Source of the DNA: Bin18 sp965200355
Lineage (GTDB): Bacteria > Desulfobacterota > Binatia > Bin18
Direction: 5' to 3'
Length of the DNA: 64,000 nt
NCBI GenBank assembly: GCA_965200355.1
Contig: OZ241351.1
Location: 3,286,001 to 3,350,000, forward strand
Numbering within the stretch: the stretch's first letter is position 1; every line of letters begins with the position of its first letter. Positions 8,046 through 16,357 of the stretch are shown in pieces. The notes beneath the pieces are model-generated. The model was not told the DNA's origin. It saw nothing but the letters and a program-made list of their open reading frames with translations, and did not search any database. The translations under genes and the position numbers were made by a program.

Positions 8046-10235
8046 ATGGTTCTCCGTGCCATTTTTATTAAAGAACTCCGCTCCTACTTTGGCCTGTTTC
8101 TGGCGTATGCCATTGTCGCGGTCGCCCTGGCCTTGTGCGGCTTCTTTTTTTACACCGACATCAGCTTCTTTATGATGTGGGGGGGCCAGAACCTGGAGCG
8201 CGGCTTGTGGGAGTTCTTCTTCCACGACCTCCGCTATGTCCTCCTGCTGCTCGTCCCGGCCATCACCGCGCGCTCGTTTGCGGAAGAAAAAAAGCTCGGC
8301 ACTCTCGACCTGTTATGGACCTACCCAATCCCGGAGAGCAGCGTGTTATTGGGCAAATTCCTGGCCGCGGCCACCCTGCTGCTGGTCGTGCTGGGGCTGA
8401 CTCTGGTATATCCACTTGTCCTGTCGTGGTGGCACCCCGAGGTCTATTGGCCGGCCTTGCTGCCCGGCTATGTTGGCCTGCTGCTTATCGGTTTGGTGTT
8501 TATCAGTGTGGGCCTGCTCTTGTCAGCCCTGACCGACAGCCAGGCGATAGCAGCCATGGCAACCCTCGGCGTGCTCGTACTGTTCTGGTCGTTGACGTGG
8601 AACGAGCAGGCCGTGAGCGAAGCCTGGCTCCATGTCCTGCTGCAAATTTCGCTCTTTGACCGCTTTTACAATTTTGCCCGAGGCGCGATTGACAGCCAGG
8701 AAATCACCTTTTTTGTCTTCTTTTTCTCATTCTTCTTATTACTGACCTGGCAGGCCCTCCGCGCCCGGCGGTGGCGTGGCAAGGGCGAATTCTCCTCGTT
8801 GCGCACGTTTCTCGCCACCCCCAGCCGCAAGCAGTGGGCCACGGTGGCCATTCTTGACCTGCTTATTGTGAGCGGTCTGGTCGGCCTCCAAACGCTCTCC
8901 ATTCGCCATAATCTGCGCTGGGACTTTACCCCCACGCAGACCTTATCCCTGTCAAAGCAAACCAAAAGCCTGCTGGCCGACCTGGACAAAGACGCGCTGC
9001 TGACGCTGTTTTTTGGCGGCTCCCCGGATGCGTATCAACGCTATGAAGACGTCCTCAAGCGTTTTCGTGCAGAAAACGCGGCCTTCCAGTATCGTATTCT
9101 GCACCGGGACCGGAACGTGGGGCTCGCCCGGCAGTACGGGGCGACCCATTACGGCACCGCGGTGCTCGAATACGATGGGCAGCAAAAATTACTGCCGGGG
9201 GCGGGCGAGAAGACCATCACCGAGGCCCTGTTTCAGTTTCTCCGAGAAGAGCAAAAGACCATCTATTTTGTCGGCGGCCACGGCGAAAAAGACCCACGGA
9301 GCGGCCAACCGCAGTTGGGCTATAGCGAGGCCGCGGCCGCTTTACGCAACGAAAACTTTGTGGTCCGGCCGGTCTTCCTCGCTCGGACCGAGCGCGTGCC
9401 TGAAGACGCTGCCCTCGTTGTGGTCAGCGGCCCACAGACCGACCTCTTACCGGACGAACTCGAGCGTCTGGGCCGCTATCTCTCGGCCGGCGGGAGTCTC
9501 CTCTTCATGCTTGACCCCCTGTCGGCCCCGAATCTGACCGCCTTCCTCGCCCGGTACGGGGTACGGCTCACCCAGGACGTCATCTATGATCCGCAGAACA
9601 GCCTCTTTGGCGGCGACGCGCTGAGCCCGCTGGTGTCGCTGTATAATACCAGCGTCGAGATTGTCAAAGACTTCGCGGTAAGCACCATTTTTCCCCTCTC
9701 GCGTTCGGTTGAGCCGGCCGACCCCTTGCCGAGCAATGTGCTCTCAGCCCAACCGTTCTGCCGCACCGGACCGGGTGCCTGGGCCCGCTTTCGCGCCGGG
9801 GCCGAATCCCCCCAAGGCGCGGTGGACTTTGAAGGGACGCAAGCCCGACCCGGACCGATTTCCCTGGCCGTGGCCGCAACAATGCGCCGAGACCCGCCAA
9901 CCAATGGCAACCCGCCCGCCACCCGCGGAGACCTCGTAGCGGAACCCGGGGCCCGCCTGGTGGTGTATGGAGACAGTGATTTTGCCAGCAATGCCCGCCT
10001 GTCCTTGCTGGGCAATAGGGACCTCTTCCTCAACACGGTGCAGTGGTTGGTGCAGGATGAGCAGTTTATTACCGAGCGTCCTCGGGACGCCTCTCTTCAG
10101 CGGAAAATTTCCACCTTGGTGCTCACGACCGAACAGACGCGGCAGTTGTTCCTTCTCACCGTTGTTGCCGAGCCGGGTGTGATTCTGCTGCTGGGCCTGC
10201 TGGTTTCTCTCTATCGCCGCCGCCACCGGCGCTAG
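8046..10235 (+). CDS. fused ABC-2 permease and GldG-like auxiliary protein
   Basis: 729 aa. The first 240 or so residues are an ABC-2 type permease with about six membrane segments (GLFLAYAIVAVALALCGFFF, then LLLLVPAITARSFAEEKKLG, the classic RSFAEE.K.GT motif). A further membrane helix near 275-290 is followed by a long extracytoplasmic domain of the GldG/ABC-auxiliary type (EKTITEALFQFLREE, VYFVGGHGEKDP-like, LVVVSGPQTDLLPDELERL), and a last membrane helix near 700-720 with a basic RRRHRR tail. GldF and GldG are separate genes in Bacteroidetes; here one polypeptide carries both. It follows the ATPase gene closely, forming a two-gene export operon. Cargo is unknown. Confidence 0.9.
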   Translation: MVLRAIFIKELRSYFGLFLAYAIVAVALALCGFFFYTDISFFMMWGGQNLERGLWEFFFHDLRYVLLLLVPAITARSFAEEKKLGTLDLLWTYPIPESSVLLGKFLAAATLLLVVLGLTLVYPLVLSWWHPEVYWPALLPGYVGLLLIGLVFISVGLLLSALTDSQAIAAMATLGVLVLFWSLTWNEQAVSEAWLHVLLQISLFDRFYNFARGAIDSQEITFFVFFFSFFLLLTWQALRARRWRGKGEFSSLRTFLATPSRKQWATVAILDLLIVSGLVGLQTLSIRHNLRWDFTPTQTLSLSKQTKSLLADLDKDALLTLFFGGSPDAYQRYEDVLKRFRAENAAFQYRILHRDRNVGLARQYGATHYGTAVLEYDGQQKLLPGAGEKTITEALFQFLREEQKTIYFVGGHGEKDPRSGQPQLGYSEAAAALRNENFVVRPVFLARTERVPEDAALVVVSGPQTDLLPDELERLGRYLSAGGSLLFMLDPLSAPNLTAFLARYGVRLTQDVIYDPQNSLFGGDALSPLVSLYNTSVEIVKDFAVSTIFPLSRSVEPADPLPSNVLSAQPFCRTGPGAWARFRAGAESPQGAVDFEGTQARPGPISLAVAATMRRDPPTNGNPPATRGDLVAEPGARLVVYGDSDFASNARLSLLGNRDLFLNTVQWLVQDEQFITERPRDASLQRKISTLVLTTEQTRQLFLLTVVAEPGVILLLGLLVSLYRRRHRR

Positions 10236-10282
10236 ACGGGAAAGACGCCACCCTATGGACCGCACGAGCCGGCGCTCCTCGC

Positions 10283-10906
10283 TTATTCGTCCGCTGGCGC
10301 CGGCTTCACGCGCCATTCGGTCAGCCAGAGACTGACCCTGGCCTGGCGCCGGCCAGCCTCACCGCCCAAGCCGCCCAGAAGGGTAAAGGACTCGTCCCGC
10401 TGGACCATACCAATGCCAGGGGCGTACAGCGTCACGGCCTTGGCTTGACCATTGCGGCTCCAGAAGGTGACTTCGACGCAGCCTTCAAAGACACCCGCCG
10501 GCACCGCGGCCAGCGCACCGAGCGCCGTGATCTTGTAGCGCCCGGCAGACGTTTGCCAAGTCGCCCCCAAGGTGAGCGGCGGTTTGAGGATAAACTGCGG
10601 CGGCCCGTCTGTGGCGGCTTCGCTCGGCTGTCTCATTACCCCAGAGGACGACGCAGAGATCAACTCCGCGGGGGCGTCTCTGACCAAGAGACTCTGCTGG
10701 ATACGCAGCACATAGCCCGCCCCTTTGCGACCGACCACCTCCCAGGTCTCGGTCACCGGGCTTGTGGGCGTACCTTCACTCGACTCGTACTGCCAACGGT
10801 TTGCCACAGCGAGGGGGAAATAATCGCCGAGACGTTCGCTCGCTGGGCTGCTCCCTCCGGTCAGCAGCAGGATGCCGATCCATGTGGAAAAGAGACGCGG
10901 CCTCAT
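10283..10906 (-). CDS. secreted hypothetical protein
   Basis: 207 aa. The N-terminus MRPRLFSTWIGILLLTGGSSPASE is a cleavable signal peptide (basic start, hydrophobic core, small residues before the cut). The mature part begins GDYFPLAVANRWQYE, a pattern shared by periplasmic beta-rich proteins that measure or bind cell-envelope material, and ends with YAPGIGMVQR, also typical of that loose group. No catalytic motif is visible. It converges with the ABC fusion (48 bases away) and is divergent from the amidohydrolase. Product class is uncertain; export is well supported. Confidence 0.7.
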   Translation of the reverse strand: MRPRLFSTWIGILLLTGGSSPASERLGDYFPLAVANRWQYESSEGTPTSPVTETWEVVGRKGAGYVLRIQQSLLVRDAPAELISASSSGVMRQPSEAATDGPPQFILKPPLTLGATWQTSAGRYKITALGALAAVPAGVFEGCVEVTFWSRNGQAKAVTLYAPGIGMVQRDESFTLLGGLGGEAGRRQARVSLWLTEWRVKPAPADE

Positions 10907-11021
10907 ACTCGTCCTCCCTCTGCCGTGCCGTCTGGGTCATACCCATCATATCCCTCCCATTGACGCAAAGGACCCAGCGCGTCATCGTGGAGACAGAGTC
11001 CCTTTAAGGAGAGGCAGGCGC

Positions 11022-11891
11022 ATGGCTGGTGCTATTGATATCGTTTGTAACCTCTTCACCCCCCAAGAAGTCCAGCAGGGCCAGACCGGGGTGGATGAAT
11101 ATTTTCTCGACCAGGTTCGGTTTCCAGTCCGGTTGCGGCCTGGCGTCCCGCTGGAAACCTATCTGGAGAAAATGGACCGCGCCCGGATTCAGCGCTCCTT
11201 GCTGATTGCGGTGCGGGCCGGCGACCTGCGCATCAGCGGGTCCTTCGAGATTCCGTACGCCCGGGTGGCGGCCATCTGTAAGCGCTACCCGGACCGCTTT
11301 TCTGGTCTGGCCGGGGTCGACCCTACCCGCGGGATGCAGGGGCTGCGTGACCTGGAATACGCGGTCAAAGAATATGGATTTGTCGGCGCCCATCTCTACC
11401 CGCACTGGTTTGGCCTGCCGCCCGACCACGCTCGCTATTATCCTATTTACGCCAAGTGCTGCGAGCTACAGATTCCGATTATGATGCAGGTCGGCCACTG
11501 CCTGCGCTATCAGCGCGAGCGGATTCTGCCGAGTGTGGGCCGGCCGATCACGCTGGATCAGATCGCCATTGATTTTCCAGAGTTAGTGCTCATCGGGATT
11601 CACCTCGGCTATCCCTGGACTGAGGAGATGATCTCGGTAGCCTGGAAGCATGAGCATGTCTATATCGGCTCGGATGCCTATGCGCCGCGCCATTGGCCGG
11701 AGTCTTTTGTCCATTTCATCAACACCTGGGGAAAAGACAAGGTGCTGTTCGGGACAGACTGGCCGGTGATTGACCCCGAACGGGCCATCAAGGAGATTGA
11801 TGCGCTCGCACTCAGGCCGGAATCCAAGCAGAAGCTTTTGCGCACGACCGCCCTGCGGCTGTTCCGCCTGCCCGAGTCGCCTCCGACCTAG
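11022..11891 (+). CDS. amidohydrolase family protein
   Basis: 289 aa amidohydrolase-2 type (TIM-barrel, like ACMSD or gamma-resorcylate decarboxylase). Supporting segments are PDRFSGLAGVDP (about residues 90-101), GAHLYPHWFGLPPDHARYYP with metal-site histidine, MMQVGH, and the C-terminal LFGTDWPVIDPERA whose Asp is the catalytic metal-binding residue of the family. It lacks the N-terminal HxH pair, reading DIVCNLF instead, so the metal site may be altered. The ATG at 11022 follows TAAGGAGAGG. Such enzymes decarboxylate or hydrolyse aromatic or lactone intermediates. Specificity unknown. Confidence 0.85.
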   Translation: MAGAIDIVCNLFTPQEVQQGQTGVDEYFLDQVRFPVRLRPGVPLETYLEKMDRARIQRSLLIAVRAGDLRISGSFEIPYARVAAICKRYPDRFSGLAGVDPTRGMQGLRDLEYAVKEYGFVGAHLYPHWFGLPPDHARYYPIYAKCCELQIPIMMQVGHCLRYQRERILPSVGRPITLDQIAIDFPELVLIGIHLGYPWTEEMISVAWKHEHVYIGSDAYAPRHWPESFVHFINTWGKDKVLFGTDWPVIDPERAIKEIDALALRPESKQKLLRTTALRLFRLPESPPT

Positions 11892-11922
11892 CGGCCTAGC
11901 GTTCTTGATCCAGGCCCGAGCA

Positions 11923-11989
11923 TGGTTATACGCTCCTCTTCACGATTATACGCTCCCCCTCAAGAAGAACGCTGCTCCGTCGCGGAGCA
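11923..11989. promoter_or_regulatory. glnS leader: direct repeat and hairpin
   Basis: TTATACGCTCC occurs twice close together, followed by a perfect 7-bp hairpin (TGCTCCG at 11973-11979, loop TCG, CGGAGCA at 11983-11989) ending 16 bases before the glnS ATG. Function unknown; possibly a leader control element. Confidence 0.35.
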
Positions 11990-12005
11990 ATATGGACGCT
12001 GAGCT

Positions 12006-13712
12006 ATGGCAACGACCGACACCCCGCACTCGACAGACTTTATTCGGACGATTATCGCCCACGACCTGAAGACCAAGAAACATCACGGCCGAGTCGCCAC
12101 CCGCTTTCCACCCGAACCGAACGGCCATCTCCATATCGGCCATGCCAAATCCATCTGCCTCAATTTTGGGGTGGCGCTGGAATATGGCGGGACGTGCAAT
12201 CTGCGCTTCGACGATACCAACCCGACCAGGGAAAACACCGATTACGTCGAATCCATTAAGCGCGACGTCCAATGGCTCGGCTTTGACTGGGACGACCGGG
12301 AATACTATGCCTCGGACTATTTCGAGCAGTTGTACGCCTATGCCGTCCAACTCATCAAAGACGGGCGGGCCTATGTGTGCAGCCTGAGCCCGGACGACAT
12401 CCGCGCCTATCGCGGCACCCTGACCGAGCCGGGTCGAGACAGCCCCTATCGGCAGCGCTCGGTTGAAGAAAATCTCGATTTGTTCGCCCGTATGCGCGCC
12501 GGCGCGTTTCCAGAAGGGGCCCATGTCCTGCGGGCCAAGATCGACATGACCGCGCCTAATATCAATATGCGTGACCCGACGCTGTACCGGATTCTGAAGG
12601 CCCCCCACCACCGCACCGGGGAGCGCTGGTGCATCTATCCCATGTACGACTTCACCCACTGCCTGAGCGACGCGATTGAGGGGGTGACGCATTCGCTGTG
12701 CACCCTGGAGTTCGAGGATCATCGTCCCCTGTACGACTGGGCCCTGGACGTCCTGCCCGTTCCGAGCCATCCCCAGCAGATCGAATTCGCCCGCTTGAAC
12801 CTGACCTATACGGTCATGAGCAAGCGCAAGCTCCTCACCCTGGTGACAGACAAATACGTCAGCGGCTGGGACGACCCGCGGATGCCAACCCTGGCCGGAC
12901 TCCGTCGCCGGGGCTATACGCCACAGGCGATTCGGGCCTTCTGCGAACGCATCGGCCTGGCTAAGCGGAACAGCACGGTGGACTATGCCATGCTCGAACA
13001 CGGTCTCCGCGAAGAGCTGAATCGCACCGCGCCACGAGTCCTGGCGGTTCTCCGTCCCCTGCGGGTTGTCATAGACAATTATCCTCAAGACCAAGTTGAA
13101 TCCCTCAACGCGATCAACAACCCGGAAGATGCCAGCGCCGGCACGCGGACAGTTCCCTTCTCGCGGGTGATGTATATTGAGCGGGAGGACTTTCGTGAAG
13201 AGCCGCCGCGGCGGTTCTTCCGTCTTGCGCCTGGCCGGGAAGTCCGCTTACGCTACGCCTATATCATCAGGTGCGTCAGCGTCGTCAAAGAGGCCAGCGG
13301 GGAGATTACCGAAATCCACTGCACCTACGACCCTGAGACGCGCAGCGGCCGGCCGGCTGCCGGTCGCAAGGTCAAAGCCACGATTCACTGGGTGTCGGCC
13401 GACCAAGCCGTCACCGCCGAGGTCCGGCTGTACAATCATCTTTTCACCAAGGCTGACCCGGATAATGTGGAAGACGGGCGGGCCTTCACCGATTATCTCA
13501 ACCCCCACTCGCTCGAAGTCCTGACCGACTGCAAAGTCGAGCCGAGCCTGGCCCAGGCCGCAGCCGGCAGTCGTTTTCAGTTTGAACGCCAGGGCTATTT
13601 CTGCGTGGATACGCAAGACTCGTCTGCCGGCCGGCCGGTCTTTAACCGCACCGTGACCCTGCGCGATACCTGGGCCAAAATCCAGGCCAAGACCGAAAAG
13701 ACGCGCCCCTAA
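12006..13712 (+). CDS. glnS: glutamine--tRNA ligase
   Basis: 568 aa, typical bacterial GlnRS length (about 550-580). The class I signature HIGH lies in PNGHLHIGHAKS (about residues 38-49) and the KMSKS-type loop reads VMSKRKL (near 270). The FPPEPNG start, RFDDTNP and the long C-terminal anticodon-binding beta-barrels ending before IQAKTEK confirm GlnRS over GluRS. It charges tRNA-Gln directly, so this organism does not depend only on the Glu-tRNA-Gln amidotransferase route. A tRNA-Gln(CTG) lies 40 kb away beside gltX. The next gene starts 4 bases downstream, implying co-transcription. Confidence 0.97.
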   Translation: MATTDTPHSTDFIRTIIAHDLKTKKHHGRVATRFPPEPNGHLHIGHAKSICLNFGVALEYGGTCNLRFDDTNPTRENTDYVESIKRDVQWLGFDWDDREYYASDYFEQLYAYAVQLIKDGRAYVCSLSPDDIRAYRGTLTEPGRDSPYRQRSVEENLDLFARMRAGAFPEGAHVLRAKIDMTAPNINMRDPTLYRILKAPHHRTGERWCIYPMYDFTHCLSDAIEGVTHSLCTLEFEDHRPLYDWALDVLPVPSHPQQIEFARLNLTYTVMSKRKLLTLVTDKYVSGWDDPRMPTLAGLRRRGYTPQAIRAFCERIGLAKRNSTVDYAMLEHGLREELNRTAPRVLAVLRPLRVVIDNYPQDQVESLNAINNPEDASAGTRTVPFSRVMYIEREDFREEPPRRFFRLAPGREVRLRYAYIIRCVSVVKEASGEITEIHCTYDPETRSGRPAAGRKVKATIHWVSADQAVTAEVRLYNHLFTKADPDNVEDGRAFTDYLNPHSLEVLTDCKVEPSLAQAAAGSRFQFERQGYFCVDTQDSSAGRPVFNRTVTLRDTWAKIQAKTEKTRP

Positions 13713-13716
13713 GCAC

Positions 13717-14403
13717 ATGGCAACCCAGCTTCAAGCCCTTCAGTTTACGGCAACGGACAAGGCCGGGACCGTCTCTGCCCTGCTCCTGCGACCCCCCTCG
13801 GCCCGGGCCCTGCTCGTTCTGGGCCACGGGGCCGGAGCCGGGATGCAGCACCCTTTTATGCAGGCCGTGGCAGAACAGCTTGCCGCCCGGAACATGGCAA
13901 CGTTTCGGTATCAGTTTCCGTATATGGAAAAAGGCAAGAAAAGCCCGGACGCGCAGACGACCTTGCGCGCCACCATCGTCTCCGCGGTTGAGGCCGCAAA
14001 AAAAGCAGGCCGGGGATTGCCTCTTCTGGCCGGTGGAAAATCCATGGGAGGCCGGCTGACCTCGCTGCTTGCCGCCGAGGGCCGCTTGCCAGATGTCCAA
14101 GGACTGATCTTTTTCGGCTTTCCCCTCCACGCCGCCGGGAAACCGTCGAGCGAGCGGGGGGCGCATTTAGCCCAGGTGAACGTCCCCATGCTCTTTTTAC
14201 AAGGAACACGGGACCGGCTGGCCGAACTCGACCGCATCGAGTCCTTATGCCGCGGCTTGGGCAAGCGGGCGACCCTGCATATTATTGAAGGGGGCGACCA
14301 CTCCTTTCACGTCCTCAAACGCTCGGGACGAACCGATGAGGAGGTACAAAACGAGCTGGGCGAGACCGTGGGGTCGTGGGTGTCTGATACAATCCTGAGG
14401 TAG
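13717..14403 (+). CDS. alpha/beta hydrolase (KANL3/Tex30, dienelactone-hydrolase-like)
   Basis: 228 aa. The oxyanion-hole region VLGHGAGAGMQHPFM (about 31-46), nucleophile elbow GGKSMGG (Ser near 109), the acid-region GTRDRL and the histidine in EGGDHSFHV form a full catalytic triad of the KANL3/Tex30-type alpha/beta hydrolases common in bacteria. No signal peptide, so it is cytosolic. It starts 4 bases after glnS and probably shares its transcript; this pairing has no obvious functional reason. Natural substrate unknown. Confidence 0.88.
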   Translation: MATQLQALQFTATDKAGTVSALLLRPPSARALLVLGHGAGAGMQHPFMQAVAEQLAARNMATFRYQFPYMEKGKKSPDAQTTLRATIVSAVEAAKKAGRGLPLLAGGKSMGGRLTSLLAAEGRLPDVQGLIFFGFPLHAAGKPSSERGAHLAQVNVPMLFLQGTRDRLAELDRIESLCRGLGKRATLHIIEGGDHSFHVLKRSGRTDEEVQNELGETVGSWVSDTILR

Positions 14404-14683
14404 TGAGATTATCGCTTTTTGCTTTCACCGGATTACCTCCTGTCGCACCCAATTGCGCTTGCCCACCGCTGTCCTACGTGCTACTTTCCGGCTCGTCAAC
14501 TTTCAACAGTGTATCCGCTTTGTCGGGTCGCTTGCTGAATAGAACAGTCGCAGGCAGGCGGGGGAGTAGCTACCCCTGCCGCGGCGAATAAGCAGGACCT
14601 CACTCCATACAATACGCTGTTGTGAAGTTGACACGGCCCGGCACTCCCGCCGTGGCCCGATAGCTTCTGATGAGGAGGTATTG

Positions 14684-15130
14684 ATGTCGGCAATGCGAGT
14701 GAGCGGATTACTGCTTTCAGGCGTTGTGCTGTTATCCGGCTGCACGCCAACAGCCCATAGAGCAATGGTCCAATCTTCAGACGGGGAGCGTGTCACCATT
14801 GGGACCGTTCAGCGAGAAATCAGAGTCGGAATGTCTGGTGGAGAGGTTGCCTCGGTGCTGGGGTCTCCAAACATTGTGTCATTGGACGAGTACCGTCAAG
14901 AGGTCTGGATATATGACAAGATCGCAACCGATCGGGTCTATTCAACGTCCAGCGGTGGCGTTGGCACGTTAATCTTGGCCCTCGTCCCTCCGGTTGGGTT
15001 AGGTGGAGGAGCAACCTATCAGCAGGCTGCCGGAGCAAGCTCAACATCCCAGAGAACCATGACAATCATCATCAAGTTCGATACGGAGAAGAAGGTTTGG
15101 GATTTTGCCTACCATACGTCACGGTTTTAA
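14684..15130 (+). CDS. SmpA/BamE-like lipoprotein
   Basis: 148 aa from the ATG at 14684, preceded by GATGAGGAGG. The signal peptide ends in the lipobox LLSGC. The mature part has the SmpA/OmlA (BamE) pattern: VGMSGGEVASVLGSPNIV followed by EVWIYDK (about residues 48-85), then a Gly/Ala-rich loop unlike BamE and a final beta strand MTIIIKFD. BamE-fold proteins are periplasm-facing lipoproteins that stabilise outer-membrane complexes. It is the first of three co-directional lipoprotein genes. The Gly-rich insert suggests a BamE relative rather than BamE itself. Confidence 0.75.
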   Translation: MSAMRVSGLLLSGVVLLSGCTPTAHRAMVQSSDGERVTIGTVQREIRVGMSGGEVASVLGSPNIVSLDEYRQEVWIYDKIATDRVYSTSSGGVGTLILALVPPVGLGGGATYQQAAGASSTSQRTMTIIIKFDTEKKVWDFAYHTSRF

Positions 15131-15157
15131 TGACAGCGGCAAAGGAAAGGGAAGGAC

Positions 15158-15703
15158 ATGCGGCGGATCATCACCCGAGGGATCAGTGTCTTGGCGCTCG
15201 GCGGGGTCGTGTGGGGCTGTACCCCAACAATTCCGTCTGGCGCATTACAATGGAAGCCGGAAACCTTGGCCTTACGCCAATTACAGACGCGACGGTACGA
15301 GACCACAGAGGAAGGGAAGTTGTTGTCTGCGTCTGTCGGGGTTTTACAGGATTTAGGGTACAACCTTGACAACAGCGCAACCGACGTCGGCTTAGTCGTT
15401 ACCTCCAAGGAGCGAGACGCAACCGAGACCGGCCAAGTTGTTGGTGCGACATTCCTATTGCTGACCGCAGCCGGGGGCACTCCACAGACCTTACCAATTG
15501 ACGAGAATCAAAAAATCTATGTGTCTTTGGTGACACGGCCTGGACAAAAAGACGAGTCCACATTGGTCCGGGTCACGTTTCGTCGTGTGGTTTGGAAAAC
15601 AGACAAAAGCAGCCGGTCTGAAGTATTGACAGAGCCGGGAATATATCAAGGATTTTTCGAGAAGTTGAACAAATCCGTCTTTCTGGAGGGCCATAGTATA
15701 TGA
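15158..15703 (+). CDS. lipoprotein, paralogue of the next gene
   Basis: 181 aa. The N-terminal hydrophobic stretch ends in VVWGC, a usable though non-ideal lipobox. The mature part carries LRQLQTRRYETTEEGKLLSA..VLQDLGYNLDNS, which closely matches the downstream protein (LRSYQTRAFDTTDKTKTV..TMQDLGFVLDNA), so the two are paralogues. The middle has a hydrophobic Gly/Ala segment lacking in the shorter paralogue. No known enzyme motif. AAGGAAAGGGAAGG precedes the ATG. It starts 27 bases after the BamE-like gene and its stop overlaps the next start by 4 bases. Probably an envelope protein of unknown role. Confidence 0.75.
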   Translation: MRRIITRGISVLALGGVVWGCTPTIPSGALQWKPETLALRQLQTRRYETTEEGKLLSASVGVLQDLGYNLDNSATDVGLVVTSKERDATETGQVVGATFLLLTAAGGTPQTLPIDENQKIYVSLVTRPGQKDESTLVRVTFRRVVWKTDKSSRSEVLTEPGIYQGFFEKLNKSVFLEGHSI

Positions 15704-16137
15704 GCAGACCGCATAATTTCCATATAGTGATGACCGCGTTATGTATGGCCTTCGTATCCTGCACCTCAACCTCACAGCGCCAAATCCTGGCAACAAATAC
15801 GAGTCAGGTCCAACTCCGCTCGTATCAGACACGGGCCTTTGATACGACGGACAAAACCAAAACAGTCCGCACTGTCATGGCGACAATGCAGGACTTGGGC
15901 TTTGTATTAGACAATGCGGACTTGACCATTGGCACGGTCAGCGGCACGAAAGCGGTTTCCGGCCAAAATCAGGTCGTCCGCATGACGACAACCGTGCGTC
16001 CGCGCGGCGAAAAACAGATGCTGGTCCGCACCAATGCTCAGTACGGCTTACAGGCGATTGAAGACCCTACCCCGTATCAGGATTTCTTCACTTCGTTGCA
16101 AAAAGCGATGTTCTTAACGGCTCATGACGTAGAATAA
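15700..16137 (+). CDS. lipoprotein, paralogue of the preceding gene
   Basis: 145 aa. Signal sequence with cysteine in FVSC at about residue 21. The region from SYQTRAFDTT to QDLGFVLDNADLTIG aligns with the upstream lipoprotein, and both end in a similar PYQDFFTSLQKAMFL / IYQGFFEKLNKSVFL motif. The ATG overlaps the preceding stop (ATGA), so translation is coupled. Equal partners of a tandem duplication probably form a heteromer with, or act alongside, the BamE-like protein. Function unknown. Confidence 0.75.
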   Translation: MSRPHNFHIVMTALCMAFVSCTSTSQRQILATNTSQVQLRSYQTRAFDTTDKTKTVRTVMATMQDLGFVLDNADLTIGTVSGTKAVSGQNQVVRMTTTVRPRGEKQMLVRTNAQYGLQAIEDPTPYQDFFTSLQKAMFLTAHDVE

Positions 16138-16227
16138 CCGCCAGAGAGAAACCCCCGGAGCGTATAGGTAGAACCCAGCCCGGCGGGCCACTTCTCCGGG
16201 GACATATGATGCACGTTGTGTGGCGGC

Positions 16228-16307
16228 CCCCTCTCCCTCTAGGGGAGAGGGAATCCAAGCCCCAGGGCAGCCGGCGGCGCTGGATGCCCGCTTTCGCGGG
16301 AATGACG
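16228..16307. repeat. two intergenic hairpins (REP-like)
   Basis: The 220-bp gap between convergent genes holds an inverted repeat CCTCTCCCT / AGGGGAGAGG near 16228-16250, and a stem CCCGC (16287-16291), loop TTTC, GCGGG (16296-16300) set in GGATGCCCG...AATGACGG context. Both are widely known intergenic palindrome types in proteobacteria. They could also serve as a bidirectional terminator. Confidence 0.5.
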
Positions 16308-16357
16308 GACGGCTACACAGCTTGGTGAATGGCGTCGCCCACGAGCCACCATCTCTC

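Noticed and set aside
11946..13094. 382-codon minus-strand frame opposite glnS
   Set aside because: Antisense shadow of a well-supported GlnRS gene; no homology to any family seen.
14627..14670. TTGACA before the first lipoprotein gene
   Set aside because: No acceptable -10 hexamer 16-19 bases downstream.
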